Shown in pieces: positions 1 to 6,325 of a stretch of 8,228 nucleotides of DNA (its first letter is position 1; the number at the start of each line of letters is the position of its first letter). The notes below the pieces were generated by a model. The model searched no databases, was not told where the DNA came from, and was given only the letters and a program-made list of their open reading frames with translations. A program made the position numbers and the translations under genes. This DNA comes from Phytoplasma sp041276565 (GTDB taxonomy: Bacteria; Bacillota_I; Bacilli_A; Acholeplasmatales; Acholeplasmataceae), in NCBI RefSeq assembly GCF_041276565.1, contig NZ_JBGGGR010000009.1, forward strand, positions 1 through 8,228. The letters run 5' to 3'.

Positions 1-328
1 TTTTTAAAAAATTTAAAAAATATTTATCTTCTATACGACATTCACTATCGACTAAAAACAAAATAACATCTACTTCATCAATATTTTTTAAAAGAACAGA
101 ATTAAATTTAGGCATAAAAAGTTTTTTAAAATTTTTATAAATCAAACCAGGATTATCAACAAAAACAAATTGATAATTTGAACCGTTACAAACACCTAAA
201 ATTTTTTCTTTAGTGGTATTGGGTTTATTGCTTACAATAGAAATTTTTGTTTCTACTAAAAAATTTAACAAAGTCGATTTACCTACGTTAACTCTACCCA
301 TAATAGTAATAAAACCAGATTTAAACAA
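1..328 (-). CDS. era: GTPase Era, N-terminal part (cut by window edge)
   Basis: Era is an essential GTPase that binds the 3' end of 16S rRNA and helps 30S subunit assembly. Only the first 109 codons are present, and the frame is still open at base 1. Visible GTPase motifs are G1 GRVNVGKS at residues 11-18, the switch-I NTT at about 37-39, and G3 DNPG at 58-61. The start MFKSGFITIMG resembles the N-terminus of known Era proteins. No ATG is available before residue 10, so I chose the TTG at 328: GAGG lies 8 bases upstream and the encoded residues FKSGF match the family. G1 has Val where Era usually has Pro (GRPNVGKS), and G3 has Asn where Thr is usual. G4, G5 and the RNA-binding KH domain lie outside the window. 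It follows ybeY by 62 bases on the same strand, a common bacterial pairing. Confidence 0.92.
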   Translation of the reverse strand, partial: MFKSGFITIMGRVNVGKSTLLNFLVETKISIVSNKPNTTKEKILGVCNGSNYQFVFVDNPGLIYKNFKKLFMPKFNSVLLKNIDEVDVILFLVDSECRIEDKYFLNFLK

Positions 329-336
329 TAATAAAA

Positions 337-347
337 CCTCAACCTTC
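337..347 (-). promoter_or_regulatory. Ribosome-binding site of era
   Basis: On the minus strand this reads GAAGGTTGAGG. The GAGG core ends 8 bases before the TTG at 328 and supports TTG as the start of era. The upstream GAAGG is a second possible contact. Confidence 0.55.
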
Positions 348-390
348 GAAAATAATATTGAAAATATATTTTTAGTATTTAATAATTATG

Positions 391-795
391 TTAAAAAGTA
401 TGTTTTTTTAAAATTTCATCTTGTATTCTAATCATTTCTAGTAATTCTTCTTCTGTGTCATCTTTATAACCTTTTAAATGGAGATAACCATGAAGAGATA
501 AAAAAACAACTTCTTCTATTAATGTTTTTCCTAATTCCCGAGCTTGCGAACTGGCTTTTGTTAAAGAAATATAAACATCACCTAAATAAATATCATCAAT
601 GACATTTTCGAAAGATAAAACGTCTGTAGGATAATCTTTTTTACGATAAAAAGAATTCATTTCTTTCATTTTGATATTATTGATGAAAATAACATTCATT
701 TTACGATCATCTTCTAACGAATCAAAAACAAAATGTAATTTTTGTTTTAAATCAAAAACATTTCTATTAGTTTGATTGTATACTTCGATTATCAT
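391..795 (-). CDS. ybeY: Endoribonuclease YbeY / rRNA maturation factor
   Basis: YbeY is a small metal-dependent RNase involved in 16S rRNA 3'-end maturation and 70S quality control. Counted from this start it has 134 residues. The family segment around YRKKDYPTDVLSFE (residues 50-63) includes the conserved Arg51, and the metal motif is HGYLHLKGYKD at 102-112. The normal motif is HGxLHLxGYDH with three histidines; here H102 and H106 are kept but the third position is Asp112. I rechecked the bases (GGT TAT AAA GAT GAC) and the substitution is really in the sequence. The frame can extend to an ATG at 837, but that adds 14 residues unlike the family, lacks a Shine-Dalgarno, and the only AAAAGGA lies inside the extension. 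I therefore prefer the ATG at 795, although the 18-base spacing is long. The gene lies between rpsU and era. Confidence 0.93.
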   Translation of the reverse strand: MIIEVYNQTNRNVFDLKQKLHFVFDSLEDDRKMNVIFINNIKMKEMNSFYRKKDYPTDVLSFENVIDDIYLGDVYISLTKASSQARELGKTLIEEVVFLSLHGYLHLKGYKDDTEEELLEMIRIQDEILKKHTF

Positions 796-813
796 GATGA
801 ATATATTTGTGGT

Positions 814-820
814 TCCTTTT
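814..820 (-). promoter_or_regulatory. Putative ybeY Shine-Dalgarno, unusually distant
   Basis: The minus strand reads AAAAGGA, 18 bases before the ATG at 795 and downstream of the alternative ATG at 837. It argues against the longer start. A rare ATA start at 804 would have 9-base spacing, so the exact start remains open. Confidence 0.4.
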
Positions 821-840
821 TGTATTTTTATATTCATTTA

Positions 841-886
841 AAAAAATAAAAAAACACCTAAAATTCAATAGGTGATTTTTTATTTT
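841..886 (-). terminator. Intrinsic terminator after rpsU
   Basis: A perfect 6-bp stem, CACCTA (855-860) with TAGGTG (869-874), closes an 8-base loop. T-rich runs flank it on both strands. On the minus strand it sits 31 bases after the rpsU stop and is followed by seven T's, as expected for rho-independent termination. It lies between rpsU and ybeY, so it probably lowers, rather than abolishes, read-through into ybeY and era. No strong separate ybeY promoter was seen. Confidence 0.75.
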
Positions 887-905
887 TAAAAGCTCATATT
901 TTTAT

Positions 906-1079
906 TTAATATTTTTTATTTTTAGAAAATTTTTTACGATTTTTTCTTTCTGTACTAGGTTTAACATAATATTCTTTTTTACGAGCTTGCGCTAAATTTC
1001 CAGATTTAAAAACATCACGTTTAAAACGACGTAAAGTTTCGTCAAAACTTTCTTCTTTACGAACAACAGTTTTAATCAT
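906..1079 (-). CDS. rpsU: 30S ribosomal protein S21
   Basis: This 57-residue, very basic protein starts MIKTVVRKEESFDETLRRFK, which matches the S21 family (TVVR..ES...LRRFKR). The centre has KSGNLAQARKKEYY (residues 25-38), also typical, and the C-terminus is a Lys/Arg tail. The length agrees with Firmicutes S21 proteins of about 57 residues. S21 binds the 30S platform near the 3' end of 16S rRNA and aids initiation. The ATG at 1079 has a strong Shine-Dalgarno, AAGGGG at 1092-1087, 7 bases upstream. The gene has its own extended -10 promoter upstream and a terminator downstream, so it is probably transcribed strongly and mostly as a single-gene message. The frame is clear despite its small size. 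Confidence 0.96.
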   Translation of the reverse strand: MIKTVVRKEESFDETLRRFKRDVFKSGNLAQARKKEYYVKPSTERKNRKKFSKNKKY

Positions 1080-1165
1080 TTTATCACCCCTTCTTTATAA
1101 AATATTTCGAAAAAATGAAAATAACAAATTAGTAGCAAAAGAAATTTAAAAATTTTTGCATCCAA

Positions 1166-1174
1166 ATTATAACA
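1166..1174 (-). promoter_or_regulatory. rpsU promoter, extended -10
   Basis: The minus strand reads TGTTATAAT: a perfect TATAAT (1171-1166) preceded by TG with one base between, the extended -10 form. A weak -35-like TTGTGT lies at 1196-1191 with a long 19-base spacer. Transcription would start near 1158-1160, giving a leader of about 80 bases before rpsU. Confidence 0.6.
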
Positions 1175-1257
1175 TAAATTTAAAATATAAACACAAAAAA
1201 ATCTATTTTTTAATATTTATTATTTATTAATTTATAATTTCGGAATGGTTGGAGTGT

Positions 1258-1509
1258 TTATTTGTTTTGTAGTGCTGTTTGTTTTAAATATAAATAAGAA
1301 TAAATAAAATAAATCATAAATAAGAGAACTACAAAACGATTTAAAAAAACTTGAGATCTTTGTGGTCTATAATTGCCATATTGTTCAGAAAAAATATCAA
1401 TGACACTTTTTTCTACAGTAAAAAATACTGTCAAAACAATCAAAACACAATCAATATAAATTATATAATGAGGTAGCCACTCTATTATTTTATTTAAGTA
1501 TTCCATCAT
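1258..1509 (-). CDS. Small two-helix membrane protein downstream of lon
   Basis: I do not recognise this 83-residue protein. Two hydrophobic segments, about residues 14-32 and 58-76, are likely membrane helices. Between them lies a polar, partly basic loop containing YGNYRPQRSQ (residues 44-53). No signal-peptide cleavage site is apparent. Its start MM at 1509 is preceded by AGAGGA (1524-1519) with 9-base spacing, and this site begins right after the lon stop (1526-1528). Translation is therefore probably linked to lon in one tig-lon-orf transcript. No strong terminator was found downstream; the next feature on that strand is the rpsU promoter. A role beside Lon, such as membrane protein quality control, is only a guess from position. 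The clean Shine-Dalgarno and operon placement make a real gene likely. Confidence 0.75.
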   Translation of the reverse strand: MMEYLNKIIEWLPHYIIYIDCVLIVLTVFFTVEKSVIDIFSEQYGNYRPQRSQVFLNRFVVLLFMIYFIYSYLYLKQTALQNK

Positions 1510-1525
1510 TTTATAAAATCCTCTT

Positions 1526-3961
1526 TTAAGAAATTAAAGCTTGTGTGAAAACGTCACTTGCAGTTTCAACAGCCACAATTTCTATTTTTTTTCTAACTTC
1601 TTCAGGTATATCCTCAACGTCTTTTAAATTATCTTTAGGAATAAAAATTTTATTTAAACCACTTCGTTCAGCAGCGATAGCTTTTTCTTTTAATCCACCT
1701 ATCGGAAGAACAGAACCTGTAAGAGTAATTTCGCCTGTCATCCCAATATCTTTTTTCACAAATTTCTTTGTAATAGCGGAAAAAATACAAGTAGCTATTG
1801 TTACACCAGCAGAAGGACCGTCTTTAGAAACTGCACCTTCTATAAAATGCACATGAAAATCATTATTTTCAAAAACACTATAATCAATATTTAATTTTTC
1901 AGCATTCGATTTCAAAAAAGCAAATGATGTCATAGCACTTTCTTCTAAAACTTTACCTAAATTACCAGTTAAAACTAGTTTTCCACTTCCTTTATAATGT
2001 GTTACTTCAACAGGTAAAATATCGCCACCAAAAGAAGTATAAGCTAATCCATTAACAACTCCAATACGATCTTTACTATTTGCTAATAAATGTTGATAAA
2101 CAACTTTTCCTAAGAAAATTTCTACATTTTGATTGTTAATTTCTACTTTAGAAACTTTATTAATTAAAATCTCTTTGGCTGTTTTTCTAATTAAAGTAGC
2201 AATAAATTTACTTAAAGTTCTAACTCCTGCTTCTTTAGTGTAATGTCTAATTATGAAAAGAATTGTTTCTTTTTTTATTTCAAACTGTTTTTCAGAAATA
2301 CCGTGCTCTTTTAATTGTTTAGGAACTAAATATTTTTCAGCTATTGATAATTTATCTTGTTCTGTATAAGAACTTAATTCTATAAATTCTAAACGATCTC
2401 TTAAAGGTTCAGAAATAGTACTTATATCGTTAGCAGTTGTGATAAACAAAACTTTAGATAAATCAAAAGGTTCTGATAAATAAAAATCTGTAAAATTTTT
2501 ATTTTGTGCTGGATCTAAAACTTCTAATAATGCAGCTTCTGGATCATGTTGTGAATTATTAACTAATTTATCTATTTCATCTAATAAAAACACAGGATTC
2601 ATTACACCAGAATCTTTGATACTGCTTAAAATACGTCCAGGCATAGCACCGATGTAAGTTTTTCTATGTCCTTTAATTTCGCTTTCTTCTTGTAAACCAC
2701 CTAAAGATTGTCTAACAAATTTACGTCCTAAAGCTTCAGCGATAGAAATTGCTAAGGTAGTTTTTCCAACCCCAGGAGGTCCTATAAGACAAATAATAGT
2801 CTGAGGATTTTTTTGTGTCATTATCTTAACGGCTGCATATTCTATAATACGTTCTTTAGCTTTTTGCATTCCATAATGATTTTTTTCTAAAACATCTTGA
2901 ATTTGACTTAAATCATTAACGTCTTTACTGCTTTTTCCCCAAGGTAATTCAATAATAAAATCTAAATAGTTACGAATAACCAAAGAATCTGATGCATTAG
3001 AAGAAACAGATTGATAACGAGAAAGTTCTTGTAAAACTTTTTCTTTAATTAATTTAGGCATTTTTGAAGAATTAATTTTGTTTCTTAATTCATCTATTTC
3101 TTCTTCTTTTTTAGCTTTATCACCTAATTCATTTTGAATAGCACGCATTTTTTCTCTTAAATAAAACTCTTTTTGATTTTCATCAATATTATTTTTTACT
3201 TGAGCATTAATTTTATTTTCTAATTCTAATAATTCTAATTTCGTTTCAACGTCTTGTAAAATATATCTTAATCTTTTATTTAAATTAGGTTCTTTAAGAT
3301 ATTTATATTTGTTATCTTCCTCTGTTTTTAAAACGAAAACAATTAAATCTGCTATTTTTTCTGCTGTTAAACCAGCTTTTACTTGATCTAAAAAAGAACC
3401 GTTAAAAGCGTTTTCTGTAATAACAAATAATTGAGGAATATTAACGTTGATTTTTTCCATGATTAAATTCATAAGAACTTTTTCTTCTTGCAAATCTCCA
3501 AAAACAGTAGGAATTTCTTTATGTTTAACCATATATAAATTATCTTTTTTTGTTATTTTTTCAACTTTGATTCTGTTTAAAAAACGAAATTTCACTTTAT
3601 AAATATTTTCATCAACTTGGACAGAAGTTAAAACTTGCGCCATAACCCCATATTTTTCTATATCAGAAATTCTAGGTACTTCTTGCATTACATTTTTTTG
3701 CAACAAAATAACAACATAAGGATGTTTTTTTTGTTCTGCAAATTTTAAAGCATTAATAGAAAAAGTTCTTCCTATTTCAATTCTTAATTCGTTAAAAGGA
3801 AGAGGAACTATATCTCTCCAAATGACAGCAGGTAATTCTGGTTCTTCTTCAACAACTTCTTTATTAGCTTCTGCATCTATTTCTTGAGTTATTTCTTTTT
3901 CTATTTCTGTATTTGTATCTTTATCTATTTCTTTGTTCTCTTCTTCAATAATTTTATTCAT
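1526..3961 (-). CDS. lon: ATP-dependent protease Lon (LonA type)
   Basis: Lon unfolds and degrades damaged or regulatory proteins in the cytoplasm as a ring-shaped AAA+ hexamer. The 811 residues contain the N-terminal substrate-binding LON domain (about 44-240), a helical linker with coiled coil (about 240-345), the AAA+ module with Walker A GPPGVGKT (394-401), Walker B VFLLDEIDK (457-465), sensor Asn511 and the EPLRDRLE segment (518-525), and the C-terminal protease domain. The catalytic dyad is Ser717 in KDGPSAG and Lys760 in GGLKEK, 43 residues apart as in E. coli Lon. Residues 1-43 are an unusual acidic tail, with 14 Glu and 3 Asp. AGAAGG (3980-3975) lies 13 bases before the start, and no other in-frame ATG occurs before residue 92. 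It follows tig by 51 bases. ClpXP is generally absent from phytoplasmas, which would make Lon a central protease (family knowledge). Confidence 0.98.
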   Translation of the reverse strand: MNKIIEEENKEIDKDTNTEIEKEITQEIDAEANKEVVEEEPELPAVIWRDIVPLPFNELRIEIGRTFSINALKFAEQKKHPYVVILLQKNVMQEVPRISDIEKYGVMAQVLTSVQVDENIYKVKFRFLNRIKVEKITKKDNLYMVKHKEIPTVFGDLQEEKVLMNLIMEKINVNIPQLFVITENAFNGSFLDQVKAGLTAEKIADLIVFVLKTEEDNKYKYLKEPNLNKRLRYILQDVETKLELLELENKINAQVKNNIDENQKEFYLREKMRAIQNELGDKAKKEEEIDELRNKINSSKMPKLIKEKVLQELSRYQSVSSNASDSLVIRNYLDFIIELPWGKSSKDVNDLSQIQDVLEKNHYGMQKAKERIIEYAAVKIMTQKNPQTIICLIGPPGVGKTTLAISIAEALGRKFVRQSLGGLQEESEIKGHRKTYIGAMPGRILSSIKDSGVMNPVFLLDEIDKLVNNSQHDPEAALLEVLDPAQNKNFTDFYLSEPFDLSKVLFITTANDISTISEPLRDRLEFIELSSYTEQDKLSIAEKYLVPKQLKEHGISEKQFEIKKETILFIIRHYTKEAGVRTLSKFIATLIRKTAKEILINKVSKVEINNQNVEIFLGKVVYQHLLANSKDRIGVVNGLAYTSFGGDILPVEVTHYKGSGKLVLTGNLGKVLEESAMTSFAFLKSNAEKLNIDYSVFENNDFHVHFIEGAVSKDGPSAGVTIATCIFSAITKKFVKKDIGMTGEITLTGSVLPIGGLKEKAIAAERSGLNKIFIPKDNLKDVEDIPEEVRKKIEIVAVETASDVFTQALIS

Positions 3962-4012
3962 ATTATCTATACAACCTTCTGATTAATTTTTTAAAAAATA
4001 AAATTTTTTTAA

Positions 4013-5317
4013 TTAATTAATATTCGTTTGAAATAAAAATTCAATAGCGTTTTGTCTAATTAAATTTTGTTTAACATCGCGAACCCAAAAATAATTTTTT
4101 TTCATTTTTTCAACATCTATTTTAGATTCTTTTTTGAGTTTTTTATAATATGTTTCTACTTCTTCAGAAGAAACTTCAATTTTTTCGTTTAAACTTATTT
4201 CATCAAGTAAAAGTTTTAATTTTACATCCATGGAAGCTTGTTCTTTAATTCTTGCTTCAAATTGTTCTTCGTTACAATTGTTATCTTTTAAATATCTTTC
4301 GTGACTTATTCTTTTAGATTCAAGTTCTTCTTCTAACTCTTTTTTAACATTAACCTTTTCATCATCTATTAAAGATTCTGGAATAAATGAAACATTCGAA
4401 TTTTTAAATACAAAATCTAAAACAAATTCTTCTTTTTTCTTTCTTAATTTGTCTTTTTTTTGAATTTCTAATTCATGTTTTATTTGATGTTTGAAATCGT
4501 GTAAATTATCAATGCCAGGAAATTTCAAATCTTTAACTAAGTCATCATTCCAATCGATTTTCTTTTTAGTTTGAATATCTTTTAAAAAAATTTTAAAAAC
4601 AACTTTTTTAGAAGCGATTTCTTTATTGAAATAATCCTCAGGAAATACAACTTCAACATCTCTATTTGTGTTGGTTTCCATCCCGATCATGCCTGTTTCA
4701 AAGCCATCAATAAAAGTCTTTGAACCGATTTCTAAAGTATAATTATCAGCTGTTCCACCATCTAATAAATCATCTCCTAGATATCCTTTAAAATCTATAA
4801 GAGCGAAATCTCCTAATTCTAAAATGTTTCCGTTTTCTGTTTTCTGTTCTAAAATAGGATTTTTATTTAATAAAACATCTAATTGTTCTTCGATTTCCTC
4901 TTCTGTAACTTCTGCTGAAGGAACATCAATAGCGATTTCTTTATAATTACATAATTCGATAGTAGGTTTAGTTATAAATTCTAAACTAAAATCAAAAAAT
5001 TCTTTTTTATTTATTACATCTTCCGCTTTAAAATTAACTACTTTCGGAATACCAATAACATTAGAATCTTTATTTTTTATTATCTCTTCTGCTTTTTCTT
5101 GAACTAAAAAGTCAAAAGCGTCTTGGTATAAAGACTTTGAATCGAAATGTTTTTCGAAAATATTTCTTGTAATAAATCCTTTTCTAAAACCTTTAATTTC
5201 TACTGTATTTTTAACTTCATCAAAAGCTCTATTTACAAAAAGTTCAAATGTATTTCTGTCTATTCGAAAATTATATTGAACTAATTCGTTTTCATTATTT
5301 ATTTTTTTGTTTTCCAT
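4013..5317 (-). CDS. tig: Trigger factor (ribosome-associated chaperone)
   Basis: Trigger factor docks at the ribosome exit tunnel, near L23, and shields nascent chains. The 434 residues match the usual length. The N-terminal ribosome-binding domain carries the signature GFRKGF (43-48). A central FKBP-type peptidyl-prolyl isomerase domain covers about 165-245, with GDFALIDFKGYL, LEIGS and FIDGFETGMIGM. The charged, helical C-terminal chaperone domain runs from about 250 to the end. The ATG at 5317 is preceded by AGGT (5330-5327) with 9-base spacing. A promoter with good -35 and -10 boxes lies about 100 bases upstream, and the leader contains a 13-bp A+T hairpin. Lon follows 51 bases downstream on the same strand with no terminator between, so folding and degradation genes are probably co-transcribed, as in the tig-(clpX)-lon order of many Firmicutes. 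Confidence 0.97.
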   Translation of the reverse strand: MENKKINNENELVQYNFRIDRNTFELFVNRAFDEVKNTVEIKGFRKGFITRNIFEKHFDSKSLYQDAFDFLVQEKAEEIIKNKDSNVIGIPKVVNFKAEDVINKKEFFDFSLEFITKPTIELCNYKEIAIDVPSAEVTEEEIEEQLDVLLNKNPILEQKTENGNILELGDFALIDFKGYLGDDLLDGGTADNYTLEIGSKTFIDGFETGMIGMETNTNRDVEVVFPEDYFNKEIASKKVVFKIFLKDIQTKKKIDWNDDLVKDLKFPGIDNLHDFKHQIKHELEIQKKDKLRKKKEEFVLDFVFKNSNVSFIPESLIDDEKVNVKKELEEELESKRISHERYLKDNNCNEEQFEARIKEQASMDVKLKLLLDEISLNEKIEVSSEEVETYYKKLKKESKIDVEKMKKNYFWVRDVKQNLIRQNAIEFLFQTNIN

Positions 5318-5365
5318 AAACTGTTTACCTATTTTTTAATATAAATTGAAATATTTGAATATAAT

Positions 5366-5394
5366 TTTTTATTTAAAACATTTTTAAATAAAAA
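5366..5394 (-). repeat. Perfect 13-bp inverted repeat in the tig leader
   Basis: TTTTTATTTAAAA (5366-5378) and its exact complement TTTTAAATAAAAA (5382-5394) flank a 3-base loop. In the tig transcript this is a hairpin made only of A-U pairs, between the predicted start of transcription (about 5412) and the ribosome-binding site (5330-5327). No U-run follows, so it is not an obvious terminator. Confidence 0.5.
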
Positions 5395-5419
5395 CAATAG
5401 AAATTTATATCACAATAAA

Positions 5420-5447
5420 ATTATACAATATTTAATAAAAATAACAA
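5420..5447 (-). promoter_or_regulatory. tig-lon operon promoter
   Basis: On the minus strand, TTGTTA (5447-5442) and a perfect TATAAT (5425-5420) are separated by 16 bases. This is the best two-box sigma-70-type promoter in the window. The predicted transcription start is near 5412, giving a leader of about 95 bases. No CIRCE-like inverted repeat was seen. Confidence 0.6.
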
Positions 5448-5473
5448 TTATTAATGTTCGTATAATATGATAT

Positions 5474-5533
5474 TTCCAATTAAAATTTATCATAAATGAA
5501 TTTAATTATGATATAAATTTCTCTTTAATGGAA
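5474..5533. repeat. Imperfect 60-bp inverted repeat upstream of tig
   Basis: The left arm, TTCC...CATAA (5474-5495), and the right arm, TTATG...GGAA (5506-5533), are reverse complements apart from small bulges. The inner paired blocks are AAATTTAT plus CATAA against TTATGAT plus ATAAATTT. The ATTAAA blocks and TTCC/GGAA ends pair further out. The loop is about 10 bases. No U-run follows on either strand. Its function is unknown. Confidence 0.4.
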
Positions 5534-5941
5534 TTAAAATTCTTATACTCTTCCCAAATAAAAAGAACCGAAAAAAATAATTGATTCTAAATGAAGTTTT
5601 ATCATTAAAACAAATAAATCAAAAAAAAAGCAAAAAAGATTATCAATAACATACTAATAATATTAAAAAAATGTTTAATTATTAAAATTAAAATTTTTTT
5701 GAATATACTCATCAACAACTTCTAAAAATTGAAAATTCCAATATCTTTACATTTAGATAATAAAAAATACTTTGATTTTTGAAAAATATTATTATAAATT
5801 TTTATTTCATATAAAATAATTTATAATAAATAACTATTGTATCATATTATTTTAGAAAAAAAAATATAAAATAAGTATTAAATTATTGGAATTTGATTTA
5901 TTTAAATTAATAAAATTTTATTTCTAAAAAAAATAAAAAGG
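5534..5941. other. A+T-rich stretch with no convincing gene
   Basis: This 408-base section contains many stops in all frames and no G+C-rich stem typical of tmRNA, RNase P RNA, SRP RNA or tRNA. The only readable piece is a 35-codon hydrophobic frame on the minus strand (5605-5712), preceded by about 16 open codons that end in a TAG stop. This could be a decayed gene, but there is not enough left to identify it. No clear terminator for the gene ending at 5942 was found. Confidence 0.5.
5605..5712 (-). CDS. Doubtful 35-residue hydrophobic frame
   Basis: The frame begins MSIFKKILILIIKHFF and continues with a hydrophobic stretch rich in Ile, Leu and Phe, compatible with one membrane helix after a short basic head. 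AGAAG lies 6 bases before the ATG. Frames of this length and composition arise easily by chance in such A+T-rich DNA, so it is listed only as a candidate small protein or gene remnant. Confidence 0.15.
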   Translation of the reverse strand: MSIFKKILILIIKHFFNIISMLLIIFFAFFLIYLF

Positions 5942-6265
5942 TTATTTTGATTTATTTTTTTTAATTTCGCTCATTATTTCTAATTTTTCTTTTTGAGATT
6001 TTAAATTTTTTAACTCATTTTCTAATTGTTGTTGTTCTTGTAATTTGAACATAATCTTGCTTTTGTTTAAATTAAAAATATAACCGCCATTATAAAGAGT
6101 CATAAAAAAATATACAATCAACAAAGGCATTATCGTAATAGTCCAATTGAAACCCGTACCAAGAATAAATATAAATAATATTATTAAACTTATTATTTGC
6201 ACAACACCTAACGCAAAAGGATTATTATTATCTTTGTTGTTGTTCAGATACATTGGTTGATTCAT
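5942..6265 (-). CDS. Small membrane protein with C-terminal coiled coil
   Basis: I do not recognise this 107-residue protein. A polar, Asn-rich head (1-18) is followed by two likely membrane helices at about 19-37 and 42-58, separated by the short turn LGTGFN. A charged C-terminal tail follows, with LQEQQQLENELKNLKSQKEK (75-94) showing a heptad-like pattern of leucines and therefore a likely coiled coil. Both termini probably lie on the same side of the membrane. The start at 6265 has no clear Shine-Dalgarno; the nearest purine run, AGAAAG, is about 17 bases away. It follows a similar gene by 60 bases on the same strand and may share its transcript. The motif LGTG and the helix-then-Gln-rich-coil arrangement recur in that neighbour. 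Single-helix orientation and function are unknown. Confidence 0.75.
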   Translation of the reverse strand: MNQPMYLNNNKDNNNPFALGVVQIISLIILFIFILGTGFNWTITIMPLLIVYFFMTLYNGGYIFNLNKSKIMFKLQEQQQLENELKNLKSQKEKLEIMSEIKKNKSK

Positions 6266-6325
6266 AAAATAAATTGTTTGTTCTTTCTATCTAAAAAATT
6301 AAATTATGATAAAAAAATATATAAT

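Noticed and set aside
213..431. Plus-strand open frame of 72 codons
   Set aside because: It lies antisense to era and the end of ybeY, has no ribosome-binding site and no family features; the minus-strand genes explain the region.
796..837. Longer N-terminus for ybeY starting at 837
   Set aside because: The extra 14 residues do not resemble YbeY, the upstream ATG lacks a ribosome-binding site and follows the terminator T-run, and the only AAAAGGA lies inside the extension.
1195..1211. Hairpin of seven A's, TCTA and six T's as terminator of the gene after lon
   Set aside because: The stem is only six A-T pairs with a 4-base loop and overlaps the rpsU promoter region; such runs are expected by chance here.
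1545..1856. Plus-strand open frame of 103 codons
   Set aside because: It is antisense to the conserved catalytic domain of lon and reads as a low-complexity Ser/Thr/Ile shadow.
1526..3961. Mycoplasma genetic code (TGA as Trp)
   Set aside because: Tryptophans in lon and sodA are TGG and conserved frames contain no in-frame TGA, which fits the standard bacterial code.
5366..5394. tig leader hairpin as an intrinsic terminator
   Set aside because: No U-run follows the stem on the tig strand and there are no G-C pairs to stall polymerase.
5461..5466. Plus-strand TATAAT upstream of the gene-free stretch
   Set aside because: No -35 at suitable distance, no TGn and no plus-strand gene follows.
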